The notes beneath the pieces were generated by a model. The model was not told where the DNA came from, did not search any database, and was given only the letters and a program-made list of their open reading frames with translations. The translations under genes were made by a program, and so were the position numbers. Below are positions 23,401-34,123 of a stretch of 64,000 bases of DNA, one piece after another. Location: contig NC_080416.1 of assembly GCF_030265065.1 (NCBI RefSeq), forward strand, positions 25,008,501 through 25,072,500, in the 5' to 3' direction. Numbering within the stretch: position 1 is the first letter of the stretch; each line of letters begins with the position of its first letter. The DNA comes from Corythoichthys intestinalis. Its lineage: Eukaryota > Chordata > Actinopteri > Syngnathiformes > Syngnathidae.

Positions 23401-26400
23401 TGTGTTTCGAATAACATATTTTAGTAAAAGAGAACAATTGTGGATTATTAAAGCCCTAAGTCTTTAAGTCCGCGGCTCCCTTTAATGGACGTGACCTAGT
23501 TTGTGACATTATTACATTGCGTCCTCATGGCATGTTCATATTATGTGTATTTGACTGTCCTGTTCAATAAAAGAGAAACTGAGAGCAACTTTTTTTTCGC
23601 TTGGCTCAAGCTTGTAACTCAAATTGACGTATGGGTAAGTCGGGGTACTTACACGGGGGAGTGCCGCCACTTGGTAGGCAGCTCTGGCTGGGAAGTTGCT
23701 GCTAAAGACTGGGGGGGCAACAACATTAAATTATTATTGTGATTAATTGACTTTTTCCTATATTTTTATAGTTCAGAAAAATCTTATGGGTCAGTGTATT
23801 CTTGTCAATCCGGAAGACTGAGAGGAGTCTCCACTATACAATGTGGCTCAGTGGAGGTCACGTTACACTGTGACCTCCTGCATTGCGGTGTCCGCTTACA
23901 AACATGGGGTGGGCTCAAGCTTCCATTTCACTTATCTGTTGTCTTCTATTTACAATGCGAATGAGGGGCCTAAGATTACTGTCAACTGGCACAATGTGCT
24001 CATATGAAAGGGCCCAAACAATTACCAAAGTTTTTAAGTATAACAGCATTGACTTACATGTCTTGTAGACTTCATTGACGCCATTAAAGTCATTAATGTC
24101 CGCCAGCAGGACGGTCGTTTTCACCACTGAAATGGCAAAATTCGCTCCATGTGAGTGTCATAATAGAGAGAAAAAAGTAGCCCACATGAGATTTGAGATG
24201 TTACCGTTGCTGTAGTTGCAGCCTGAAGCTTTAAGGATCTCACCCATGTTGACCAGAGCCTGACGAATATTTACAAGAATCTTACTTTCTTTTTAAATTA
24301 AGCGCAAGTGTGTGTGTATTTCTTTTTAAATACAGAGCATGATTTTCGTTGCCTCCTCTGAGAGTCTTAACGTGTATGTCGAACCTGTTTGGCCTGTGCC
24401 TGCACTCCTCCCTGGACCAGCTGACCAGAGGCCACATCCATTCCCAGCTGACCAGAAATGTATAAGGTCCTGTCCACCAGCACTGCTTGACTGAGCAAAA
24501 ACAGCAAGACTTAATTTCAATAATCTTATTTATTATAATATAATTCTTTAATAGCGTACATTTCCCATGTTACTCCACTATTATAATCCCTCCAGCCTAA
24601 TTGATGCTTTAAAGAACAGTCATGACTCATGACATCTCATATAAACAAACGTGCCTGTGGTAGCGCTGTCCTCATCACCAACTAACCACAAGCATATTGA
24701 CAGACTGAGATGATTATTTCAATCTTACAATGTTTGCAAGTCAAGAAATTGGGTGAGTATACTCTCAGTTTAATTTTTAATTGGTCTAGAAAACAAATTA
24801 TAATGTTAGCGGCATGCTAAATTCCACTTCTTCGAGGCAGGAGTGAGCAGCCCCATCCGATATATGTACAGTGGTGTGAAAAAGTATCTGAACCTTTTGG
24901 AATTTCTCCCATTTCTGCACAAAATCACCATCAAATGTGGTCTGATCTTTGTCAAAATCACACAGATGAAAAAATTGTCTGCTTTAACTAAAACCATCCA
25001 AACATGTAAAGGTTTTCATATTTTAATGAGGATAGTATGCAAAAAATGACAGAAGGGGAAAAATAAGTAAGTTAACCATCACATTTAATATTTTGTAGCC
25101 TTGCTGTGGACATTTATTTATTTTTTTTTAAATTTCCACCACAGGTTTTCAATAGGGTTGAGATATGGGCTATTTGCAGGCCATGACATTGACTGGATGA
25201 GTCTTTCTCCATGGAATGCTTTAACAGTTTTAGCTCTGTGGCATGATGCGTTGTCATCTTGGGAAATGAATTCATTATCCCCAAACATATTTTCAATAGA
25301 AGGGATAAGAAAGCTGTCTAAAATTTCAATGTAAACTTGTGCATTTATTGAAGCTTTAACCACAGCCATCTCCCCAGTGCCTTTGCCTGACATGCAGCCC
25401 CATATCATCAAGGACTCAGGGAATTTTTAGGTTTTCTTCAGGTAATCATCTTTGTAAATCTCACTGGAATGGCACCAAACAAAAGTTCATCATCACCTTG
25501 TCCAATGCAGATTCTTGACTCATCATTGAAAATAACCTTCATCCAGTCATTCACAGTCCATGATTGCCTCTCCTTAGCCCATTGCAGTCTTGTTCTTTTC
25601 TGTTTAAGTGTCAATGATAGTTTCCTTTTAGCTTTCTTTTATGAAAATCAAATTTCCTTTAGGCGATTTTGCACAGTTCTGTCACATACCTCGACTCCAG
25701 CTTCTTCATTTGTCTTGTTGTACATCTTCTGTTTTCAAGACAAATGGCCTTTAGTTTTTTGTCATGACGTTTGGATGTCTTCCTCGGTCTACCAGTACGC
25801 TTAACTTTTACAACCTTGCCATGCTGTTTGTACTTGATCCAGATTTTTGATACAGCTGACTGTGAACAGCCCACATCTTTGGAAACCTTACGTGTAGCGT
25901 TACCTTCTTCAAGAAGTTTGATAGTCATCTCCTTGGTCTCAAGAGACATCTCTCTAGTTGGAGCCATGATTCTTGTGAATCCACTTGGTCCAGCAGCCCT
26001 GCAGGCCAAGGTGTGATAACTACACTGTTTTTAACTGCTGACTAATGAGCAGATCTAATCTGAGGCAGGGGCCCAATTAAGGAAAGGAAATTGACTGGGT
26101 GTGTCTGTATTTTCTACTCAAAATGGAGTGATTCCATATTTTTTTTCTTTAGAATAGAGTGATTCAATATTTATTTCCCTGCACTTGCGCTATCAAAGTA
26201 ACATTTACTGACCACCACAATGTTTTTATTAATTTCTTTTAGCGTTTCTGTATGCCAAGGAGTTGCATTTTTGAACTAATTCATTTTTTTAAAGCTTTTT
26301 ATCAGAGTTTGTTCTACATAATAAAATGTCTGAGTGAGTGCTTGTCCGAGACTGGTGATTCCATACTTTTTGCTTGGGTTGTAAAATTATGCTATTCTGA

Positions 26401-27917
26401 CAGTGAAACGCCTAAAGTGAAGACAACATTTAAAACCAAAAGAAAAAAAATAAAACCAACATAAATGAATAAAAATAAAATTCCCTCTTTCCTTTCTATA
26501 TCATTAAGATAATTCTTACCGGGTGTGTGTTTTATAGTGGGCAGGGCAGCTTTAAACCACTCATCAGTGATTTGGCACACACCTGACTTTTTGTTTGGTA
26601 AAAATTGGTTTCAATTGCTCTTTAAGTCTCCTTAGGCAGAGGATTCACTTACTTATTTTTCCCCCGTCTGTCATTGTTTGCATGCTATCCTTATTAAAAT
26701 GTAAAAACCTATAAATGATTGGGTGGTTTTGGTTAAAGCAGACACTATTTTTACATCCGTGTGATTTTGACAAAGATCAGATCGCATTTGATGGTGACTT
26801 AATGCAGAAATGGGAGGAATTCCAAAAGGTTCAGATATTTTTTCATACCACCTCTGAAGCGCCACCAAGTGGAAAGAATTCAGTACCATTAAAATAGCTG
26901 CGAGCGAGCGAAGTTAAAGAAAAGAAAACGACACTCAATCGTGTTTTCGCCTTGTTTTGCGGAATTTATCAATGTGGCATTGCAGTCGAATTAATTTCTG
27001 GTAAGAATGTCCATTACAGATAATATTTGTCCTTTATAAACGCAATGACGGTCGGTTGCCGCCCACAATGATTTTGATTGGTCCAAAACCGGTGTTCGGC
27101 CATTCCTTACTACGCGGCGAAACGTCCTACACAATGCTCAGGGCGCTTGCGCATGCATTCACACGCATGCGCACATCGGTTAGAGGCGGTGATTACTCAC
27201 TATTATTGTTTTTATTTAGTTATTTAGAACCTTTTCACAGCCTCAAAGATACTTTTTGCATGTATTACCCTCTCATACTTTTAACCATTGTGTTTTTTTG
27301 TGTTAGCTTTGAAGCAGTTGACCACATTAGTCACGTAGCGTGTTTAAACCGTCCTTATTTGATATAACTACATTTAAGTATTTTCTGCAGGCATTTTTTT
27401 AGTACCTTTTTCCTGTATGCATCTAAACAAAACAAGTTAAGAGCGCACGGTAGTACTTTAGGTGTCAAATTCGACTAATGTAGAAGTTTCGCCGATGTAG
27501 CATATTTTGGCAGAACACCGGAACTCCCCTCCGGCACATCTTGTAACGTTATACAATAAAAAATGACAACACGAAACAAAGTAAGAAATAAAAAACAACA
27601 CGTGCATGTGGGCTTTTCCTTATCTTACCTGTATATTCCCTGCCTGACCGGAGCTTTGTCCGTGTATGTTATCTGCCTGCGAATTGTTGCCATTCTTTTA
27701 CGTCACCTGCTGCTCGTCGAAGAGAGTTTGGACTTTGTTTCTTTTTTTGCTCCAAGTCTCATTTCAAAAGTGTTATCGGTGAAGTTCACTGACCCCTAAG
27801 ACACACCTCTCATGCAGTACATTTAAAACATATTTATTTATGCCTTTGTTACCTGTAGGGACCGATGGCGGCCGGTGCTTTGGCGGTGTTAATAATCTTT
27901 CTGATGAGAGTGGACAT
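20480..27917 (-). CDS. rida: reactive intermediate imine deaminase A (rida), complete (135 aa)
   Basis: The enzyme hydrolyses reactive enamine/imine intermediates made by PLP-dependent enzymes, releasing ammonia. Six minus-strand exons: 27853-27917, 24385-24490, 24205-24259, 24058-24126, 23653-23708, 20480-20536. They join with GT-AG sites to 135 residues (human 137). Readable family motifs are [15 protein letters not shown] (14-28), YISGQLGMD (32-40), [15 protein letters not shown] (76-90) and [14 protein letters not shown] (103-116) with the catalytic Arg107, then [11 protein letters not shown] (121-131) with Glu122. Nothing is broken. Transposons fill introns 1 (Tc1-like 24869-26856) and 5 (Tc1-like 20715-22293, TTAA element 22392-23481), so a 0.4-kb CDS spans 7.4 kb. 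It is tail-to-tail with erich5, as in human. Confidence 0.96.
20715..22293 (-). mobile_element. Tc1-like element, family 'CAGTGGGGCAAATAAGTA', copy 2
   Basis: It lies between TA dinucleotides (20713-20714, 22294-22295), with CAGTGGGGGCAAATAAGTA and its inverse at the ends. 1579 bp, in rida intron 5. Same family and orientation as 15483-17079. A poly-C run at 20839-20850 is a local expansion. Confidence 0.95.
20936..21844 (-). pseudogene. Tc1-like transposase, N-terminus out of frame (302-codon open part)
   Basis: The open frame holds the second half of the HTH region, then [24 protein letters not shown] and [16 protein letters not shown], ending GYITKY. All three DD34E acidic residues are present, but the usual DNDPKH motif reads DSDPKL. 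The first approximately 40 residues lie upstream (to 21950) in another frame, with an extra start duplication 'ATGGCCATAGTCGTGGCCAT' region on the reverse strand. Likely inactive. Confidence 0.85.
22392..23481. mobile_element. TTAA-flanked TIR element (Kolobok- or piggyBac-like)
   Basis: TTAA lies at 22388-22391 and 23482-23485. The inverted ends AGGGAACCACGGACCCAAAG and AGGGAGCCGCGGACTTAAAG run for about 26 bases with few mismatches. 1090 bp. A short plus-strand frame from 22614 ([19 protein letters not shown]) is present but ends quickly. No transposase domain seen, so the superfamily is open. In rida intron 5. Confidence 0.8.
24869..26856 (-). mobile_element. Tc1-like element with long terminal repeats, decayed
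   Basis: It begins after TA with CAGTGGTGTGAAAAAGTATC and ends with the inverse near 26856. The inverted arms can be followed for about 220 bases on each side (24869-25090 against 26640-26856). The minus-strand transposase is broken: 25659-25969 holds the HTH start ([20 protein letters not shown]) and 25118-25411 holds the C-terminal part ending [13 protein letters not shown]. 1988 bp, in rida intron 1. Confidence 0.85.
26857..27852. other. rida intron 1, 5' part, with a promoter-like patch
   Basis: No exon seen. At 27050-27180 there are ATTGG boxes and two NRF1-like palindromes (GCGCATGC near 27150, CGCATGCGCA near 27164) in a CpG-containing patch. The 78-codon frame at 27563-27799 has no family resemblance. 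Confidence 0.35.
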
Positions 27918-28183
27918 TTTTCTGTTATTGAACGCTGCAAAAGGGAACGCAGCTCGAGAGCGCGTGTAGTTATTTGTGCCAGTCGCAAAAAGGAAGAACT
28001 TTGCCCCCAAGTATGTCTGACAGGCAGTCGCACAGGAAGTGAAGGCTCTTGTGTGTATAAATAGACGTCAAGGGGTTCGTTTTAGTTTGGAAGGGGTCAA
28101 GGAGTCACCTAGTCAAGTACTTGCACAAGCCAATGCACTGTTAAGCAAATTTACGAGGAACTATTAAGTCAGTGATTTCCAGG
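27918..28183 (-). promoter_or_regulatory. rida upstream region
   Basis: This is the sequence upstream of the rida start codon up to the hAT at 28192. It has scattered CpG and GCTCGAGAGCGCG, with no TATA box positioned for the minus strand. It also contains the start of the repeat shared with 10860-11183. Confidence 0.3.
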
Positions 28184-28463
28184 ATACTTATTAGGGATGG
28201 GCGATACCAGTGATTTTGGATTCGATCCGAGACCAAGTAATACCAAGGCCAAATATTGCGATCCTGATCCGATATCGATACCGGAAGTTCATATTTTATA
28301 TATGTATAGACCCTACTCACCTACGTCACAAAATGACGTGTCGCTGTATCCGGCTGCCATATTGTCCGTCATTTTTAAGCCCTATTCTCAATGGTTTCAA
28401 TTAGTCGTGCAATTTATAGAGCAATTCATGGAAGCCCCAGTGTGATCTGACACTGTAAACTCA

Positions 28464-28754
28464 TTGGATACGTTGCATAAAAGGCGTTATATGGAAAAGC
28501 TTCAGTTTATCCATTCGCCAGATCCATATTTGATGCCTAAATCGATGTTTTTCGACCCGCTGTCTTCGCCGTCTCTGCCTGACATCTGCTACCCTGATAT
28601 TTACAACTATCTTGTCCACACAAAATCAGCCTATTCTCACGAAAGTTTGAAAAACTTTAAGAGCTTGGAGGCTTATAAATACTTCGTTGCTGGTTGGGTG
28701 AAACAGGTCCTCGTCCACGAAAATTCGGCAGGAATCTATCTTGTGCTCGGGAAG
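28464..28754 (+). pseudogene. YqaJ-type protein of ISL2EU, first exon only
   Basis: The frame from the ATG at 28464 ends at a GTGAGT donor (28755). It reads ICYPDIYNYLVHTKSAYSHE, then NFKSLEAYKYFVAGWVKQVL, a stretch I know from fish THAP/YqaJ transposon proteins. The downstream exons (SWIM-like and nuclease parts) are absent from the element. Confidence 0.65.
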
Positions 28755-29157
28755 GTGAGTTACGAAATTTTCAATTCAAAATCTTTTGTTCTTGCTAACA
28801 TCCACTGTCAAGTCTAATGTATTTCATGTCATTTGTCAATGGAGCTAGGGCTTTCAATGTTAATATGGTTTAGCGATAGCACTCTCACTACATACATATA
28901 TAAAATGTAATAAATATGAAGTGCGATAGCACTACTCCAGATTGTCCCTAGTTAAATTTATTTTTTGGCTTTTGACCTCAATAGTGAAATTGTAAATTAA
29001 TTGTATGACAACTGTCTTATTATCCCCTTATAATTATATATTTTCAGGTAGTTCATTCACAACGTCTGAGTGTATGTTGTCGGCGATTAGCCTAGCAATG
29101 ATCTTAATTGTGGTTGTCAGCCCAAAACCCTCTAAATATATATTAAATGCATCTTAC

Positions 29158-29335
29158 CAGATATAAAATGACTACTACATAATCTGTGGTAATCGTTTGG
29201 AGCCCAGTTTTCTCGTCGAATTGCAGCAGTCCATCTCGCTCTCCTCTCCGGGTCTCTCGGAATACGGTAGAACTTCAAGTCTCTCCGTCTATCTTCTCTG
29301 TTATTGCAACCGACCGCCACACACGCCTTCACCAT
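29158..29335 (-). pseudogene. THAP-domain exon of the ISL2EU transposase
   Basis: The minus strand reads MVKACVAVGCNNREDRRRDL, then FYRIPRDPERRARWTAAIRR, then LCSSHFISG before a GTAAGA donor. The C2CH zinc ligands (C..C, then C..H) and the FYRIP motif are those of a THAP DNA-binding domain. No further exon survives. Confidence 0.8.
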
Positions 29336-30358
29336 TTTGATTAATAATGTTAACGAGCAGAAAACACGCCATAATAGGAGGAATTTACGTAGCGGTAATG
29401 CGTCAACACGACGAGTTGACGGACAATATGGTGCGGGGGCGTGGTTGTGACGTCATGTGAGTAGGGTCTATATACATCCCTGCAGAGTTCTCAGCCATTC
29501 TGATAATATCTAATAATATCTAATGTACAACTACAGCAAGCACTCAAAAACTAATAAAAGTCTCTTTGTGTCAAATTTGCATTGCAATGTAAAAACTGCT
29601 GCTTTTATTAACTAGCAAAGCAGTTTCCCTACAAACTCATAAAACAATCCATCAACAAAAAAATCTGATTAGTCAGTCCCACTCTTTAAACATGACCCTT
29701 AAATTCATATGCACAGAACATTTCCCTGCTACACGTTGTATTTGATCAAATTATAATCTACCTAAATTCAATATTTTTTTAATCTAATTAAAGAACGAAT
29801 TAATAGTAGCATGTTACCGCCCTCTATTGATAGATCATTACAAACAAATCCAATAAACTATAGTCTCTTGCAATTAAAAAAAAAAAGTAATAATAGTTAA
29901 TGTTAGAAATACAGTAAGGGGAGATGTGTCTATTGGAAATGTTAAGTAATAATTTATATTACTTTTTATACCCAACTTTCTTGCTAGTAGTTTACTTGAC
30001 TATCCTATGGAATGTGATGTGGGCTGATTTGTTCTCATTGTATCAAAAATTAATAAAATGGAGACCCACATTTAGGTTACAGTAATACTTCCCTGTTAAA
30101 TATGTCACTATGGTAATTTTACCTTTTTTTATGTAATGCGGGATGAACTTTGCTTTTCACAAACAAGATGTAGCTATAACTTTCCATTACAAAGCATATT
30201 CAATAGTGCTGCAAAGTTCTTTATATGTAAGATGACAAAAACACCGTATTTATCGTTTCATATTGCACATCAGCCACTAATGCTTATATCGTCTCTGATT
30301 ATCTATTAATTAGCCCCTACGTTACCAGGATAAGTCCTGCCTTTCGCAAACGCCACTT

Positions 30359-30616
30359 CTAAAGTACTTTGCTTTGCTTTGGCGGCGTGGTCTTCTCTTT
30401 TCTCGTGTCCTCCTCGGCTTGAGCGGCACGTTTTTCATTGAATTCGTTGTGTGCTTCGGGATGCACATTTCTTAAGTGTTTCATGAGGTTTTTGGTATAA
30501 CCACAATATCTGACAGTTTTGGCACAAACTGTGCACTTAGCCTTGTTGCTATTTATTAAAATGAAATATGTCCAAATCAGACTTCTTTTACGATCCGTCG
30601 TCGATGCCGCAGCCAT
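30359..30616 (-). pseudogene. BED zinc-finger start of a hAT transposase
   Basis: 85 codons from MAAASTTDRKRSLIWTYFIL. The BED-type ligands are C-T-V-C and H-L-R-N-V-H (KAKCTVCAKTVRYCGYTKNL). It ends soon after a Lys/Glu-rich linker; the catalytic RNase H-like and hATC domains are missing. Confidence 0.75.
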
Positions 30617-31692
30617 GCTACCAGGATAGTAGTACCAGCTTCCAAATGTTTGTTTGTTGTGACTGTGTTGGTGCCTCATGAGAGGGGCGGAGGAAAAGCA
30701 TGCTGATCGACACAGGATAGGGACGTAAATGGGGGCGGGAGCAGACACCGGTGCTCTTCTTACGCTTACGTGCGTGTAGAACGCGAAAGGGAAAAGTTGT
30801 ACAAAAAGTGCACAAAAATATACCCCAAAAATAGACTAAGAAAATATAATATATTAATTCCAAATATCGATACTTTTGCTTGGGGATCGATATCTAAAAC
30901 TTAACGCGCTGGATCGAAATATCGATATTTTGGTATCCGTCCGCCCATCCGTAATACTTATCTTAGTGGTGCATCCTAATAGAGTTGTATCTCTTAGGGC
31001 AGTGTTTTTCAATCGTTTGTGAGTCACGGCACATTTTTACATTGGAAAAAATCTTGCGGCACACCACAAACCAAAAATGTTCCAAAATTACTTTCAGTAC
31101 AGTATATTTCATTTAAAAATCATTTCTAGATATTTATCCTTACTCAGTGTGAAACTTGAGCATGTTTAGATGAACGCAAAGCTGATATCCTGGCAGGAAT
31201 CTTCTTCAACAGCTCTCAGTTGTTCTCTGTTTTTATTTTTTATAGCAGTTAGGCTTGAAAAGCTCAGAATGATCAGACTAGGGGACCTTAGCAATGTCTT
31301 TAACCGATTCAGGGTCAAACATCTCGGTGACAATGGCTTTGCAGTCAGGTAGTATTTATGTCTCTGCTATCCTATGGGACTTTATGGCTTTAGCAACAAG
31401 TTCAGCAACAAGGTAACAGGCTTTGAGGGCTTTCTCATTGACCTTTGTAGTTTTTCCCAGAAAAGGTGCCTGTTTCTATGCGTTTTCACGAAGGCTAGTC
31501 CATCGAGTTGTTCTGAAACGACGGGTGTTTCGTATGGAGATGAAGTTTAAGCTTGCTTGGCACCATTGCTCGGATTTCTAGCCATCAACCACCTTGCTAT
31601 CCTCGGCAATGAGTTGGAATAAAACATAGTGGAGAGGTGTGACAGTCGCCAAATAAGGATAAAAGGGGAAGGACACTTTCGTGTATATTGAC

Positions 31693-33441
31693 TAGAGGCG
31701 TACGAAATTTCCGATTCTTAGATTATTCGCGATTCGGCCGTGGAAGATTCGAGAATGATTCACAAACATCCAAATTCCTGTTTGAATTATACCAGGTAAA
31801 GCGGAAATAAAACACAGCACGGTCTTGCAATGAGGAACGGACCGAGAGTAAATGTCATGTTCAACTCATGCCGCTAGATTAAAAAAAAAAAAAAAAAAAA
31901 ACCTGACTGCGGCCGTCAGCCGCTACAAACAGCCCCCAGTTGCTACAAACATACGGCAACATACGGCTAGGTAGATATCACATATATCTAGAACTAGATG
32001 TGAAATGACAGATGACGACCGTGTTAGATCATATACCAAGAACTAGATGCGAAATGACAGACTTTTGCGCGCTAGTAAACAGGCGCCATCTTAAAGCAGT
32101 ACACTTCTCTAGAAGGCTCTGTTGTAGCGAACCTAATTACTTTTTATCCAAAAAAAAAAAAAAAATCGGCAAAATCTTTACTTGAATCTATCTTTAAATG
32201 ATGAAACATATTTTAAACTTTCACGTCGAAAGTAGACAGAAGGGAAATTATGGAATAACGGGAGCAATTTTAACAACTTTAACGGTTGATTCACAACATT
32301 AAATCAATTGAATGTAGTTTATAGCTGCCGATACAGAATGGGGACTTAAAGTGCATGTGACACGAAAAAGCATGTTTATTTCATAATACACGCGGTATTG
32401 TATGCTCCTGAATGATATGGACCGCATGGATGTGTGTGGAAGCGATCGCTAATTTAGTTTTTTTAATCCCGCGGCATGAAAATGAGTGACTTCCGGCTTC
32501 GGTCTTGCATTGAGGAGGAGGGCGCTGTGACGTATACGGTTGAAGGCGTCATCTTCACTACAGCCGTACTGTTGTGTATGAGGACTAAGGATTCAGCTGA
32601 TTTTGCGGATTAATACGTTTATTTTTCGCATCACACCAGCCAAACGGCTGCAGAAAAATCTTGCTGTATGAGGGAGAGGCGTGTGTGCCTTTTTGGAGTT
32701 TCAAAAGGTTCCCATTCACCGTGGATATTGGCCAAAATAAGCCCTACTACTGTGGGACCATTGGATTTACGAGGAAGTGAGTAAACATCTTGTTTTGTAT
32801 TATGTCAAATACGAATACAGCGATTACAAACTAAACACTACAAACTTTCTTTAAATAAAGGTCTACTTACGTTTGGTCATTGATAGGCATGTAAAAAGCT
32901 CTCCTCATGCACATTAGCTGCACAACAACTGCAGCCGCACTCCTCCGGGGAACAAGCTGTAAATTGCTCTCCGGTTTGCCGATCCGCAAAGACAATCGAC
33001 AACCCAGTCGTCATGTCAAATAGTCCGGGCTAGTTATGTGTGATTTTCCGCTTCGAAGACTTTGAAACATCACTCGGTTCGGGTTAGCATGTCGGCTAGC
33101 TGTCACGCCTCTTGGTTTGTTTACATTTTCCGAAGCCGGGAAAGGGAAATGACATGTCTGATTTAGGTGTCATAAAATATTGTTCGGGAGGTGCGACAGT
33201 AAAGGTGAAGTCGACAGTTTTGACCATTATGGAGTAATTTTGCCATGCCTGAATAAATGCATTTTTATTATTTCATATTCCATTTAGCACAAGACTGTTA
33301 TCTGTCATGGCCATGCCATTTATTTAGCAGTTGGGGAAAATACTTGGATAAATTTGTGGTGCATCAATAATCGATTTATAATCGAATCGAAGCCTCTGAA
33401 TCGTAATCGAATCATTAGGTGCCCAAAGATTCCCACCTCTA
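31693..33441 (+). mobile_element. non-autonomous hAT 'TAGAGGTG', copy 2
   Basis: It begins TAGAGGCGTACGAAATTTCC and ends GGTGGGAATC inverted, with a perfect 8-bp duplication ATATTGAC (31685-31692, 33442-33449). Compared with copies 1 and 3 it carries about 1 kb of extra sequence at 32347-33345, whose ends I could not define. Confidence 0.9.
32347..33345. repeat. unclassified ~1-kb insertion in the hAT
   Basis: It replaces a short T-rich stretch found in the other two copies. It starts near AAAGTGCATGTGACACGAAA. It contains a GT-donor-like site after ACGAGGAAG (about 32776) and CpG-containing sequence. No inverted ends, tail or transposase recognised. Confidence 0.45.
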
Positions 33442-33739
33442 ATATTGACACTTGAGGAGTCTAATCAAAGGATGTACAGTAGACATGCTAGGTTCCACAC
33501 GGTCGCGGACTGATGGCTAGAAATCCGAGCAGTTCTTGAACACGACACAAGCAATACTTCGCTCATCTGCACAGGACCGCAATCTTCTTCATACTCCTTC
33601 CTTGCGTCTGCAACTCCGCCCGACGACGTTAAAAAACAAAAAAAATGCGCTATTGGATAATTTCTCGCGGCACACCTGACGGCCTCTCACGGCACATTAG
33701 TGTGCCGCGGCACACCGGTTGAAGAAGATTGTCTTAGGG

Positions 33740-34005
33740 AGCTCTCTTGTGTGGAAGTATCTTGATATGGATGCATCTTAATGAGAAATTATTGTTAAGA
33801 TGTATCCTTTTCAGACTACACCCTTGTTGTGGTACATATGAATTAGTGCACATTCATATCCTTACTTACCAAGGTGCATCCTTGTTAGACTGCACCATGC
33901 TTAGAACACATCTTTTCATGGATCCAACTGAGAGCTCGTTCTGTTAGCTTCAGCCTGGTTCATCTTTGTGAGAGCTCATGTTTTTTTTGTCAGCTACATC
34001 CAGAG
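33740..34005 (+). repeat. interspersed repeat 'GCATCCTNNTTAGACTGCACC', arm 2
   Basis: Inverse-orientation partner of 10860-11183. The copy continues leftward across two hAT insertions to 30962-30991 and about 28125-28191. Confidence 0.8.
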
Positions 34006-34123
34006 GTGATATTTGATGTCAAGGGGAGTGAATGGACTGTTAAATGACATGAGTTTGCAAATTCACTGAAAATGTGTGGCATTCTGTTGGGTCAGATTCA
34101 AAAGATTTGGTGGTTTTGGTTTC

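Larger units (their letters stand above)
28308..29469. mobile_element. ISL2EU-like element, deleted, nested in the hAT
   Basis: Ends AGACCCTACTCAC are perfect and extend as an imperfect repeat through TGACGTCAC to CCATATTGTCCGTCA. They are flanked by the dinucleotide AT (28306-28307, 29470-29471). ISL2EU elements are known for 2-bp duplications and for two genes, a THAP-bearing transposase and a YqaJ-type protein. Here the first exons of both remain, starting from opposite ends and pointing inward. The middle of the element is missing. Confidence 0.75.
28192..30953 (-). mobile_element. hAT element with BED finger remnant, carrying a nested ISL2EU-like element
   Basis: The ends TAGGGATGGGCG and, inverted, TACGGATGGGCG sit inside a perfect 8-bp duplication ATACTTAT (28184-28191, 30954-30961). 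2762 bp including a 1164-bp nested insertion. The right side keeps the start of a transposase gene with a BED zinc finger. The rest of the transposase is gone, so this is a deletion derivative. Confidence 0.9.
31000..33731 (-). mobile_element. hAT element (ZBED5-like transposase remnant) with nested hAT
   Basis: Inverted ends CAGTGTTTTTCAATCG and CAATCTTCTTCAACCG lie in a perfect 8-bp duplication TCTTAGGG (30992-30999, 33732-33739). GCGGCACAC-rich subterminal sequence is present on both sides. The minus strand at about 31290-31500 reads TTKVNEKALKACYLVAELVA then EMFDPESVKDIAKV, typical of ZBED5-type hAT transposases, with stops. A 'TAGAGGTG' hAT (31693-33441) is inserted in it. Confidence 0.9.

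Noticed and set aside
28464-28817. A host gene with an unknown 117-residue product
   Set aside because: The frame is an exon of an ISL2EU-type transposon protein inside inverted repeats, not a host gene.
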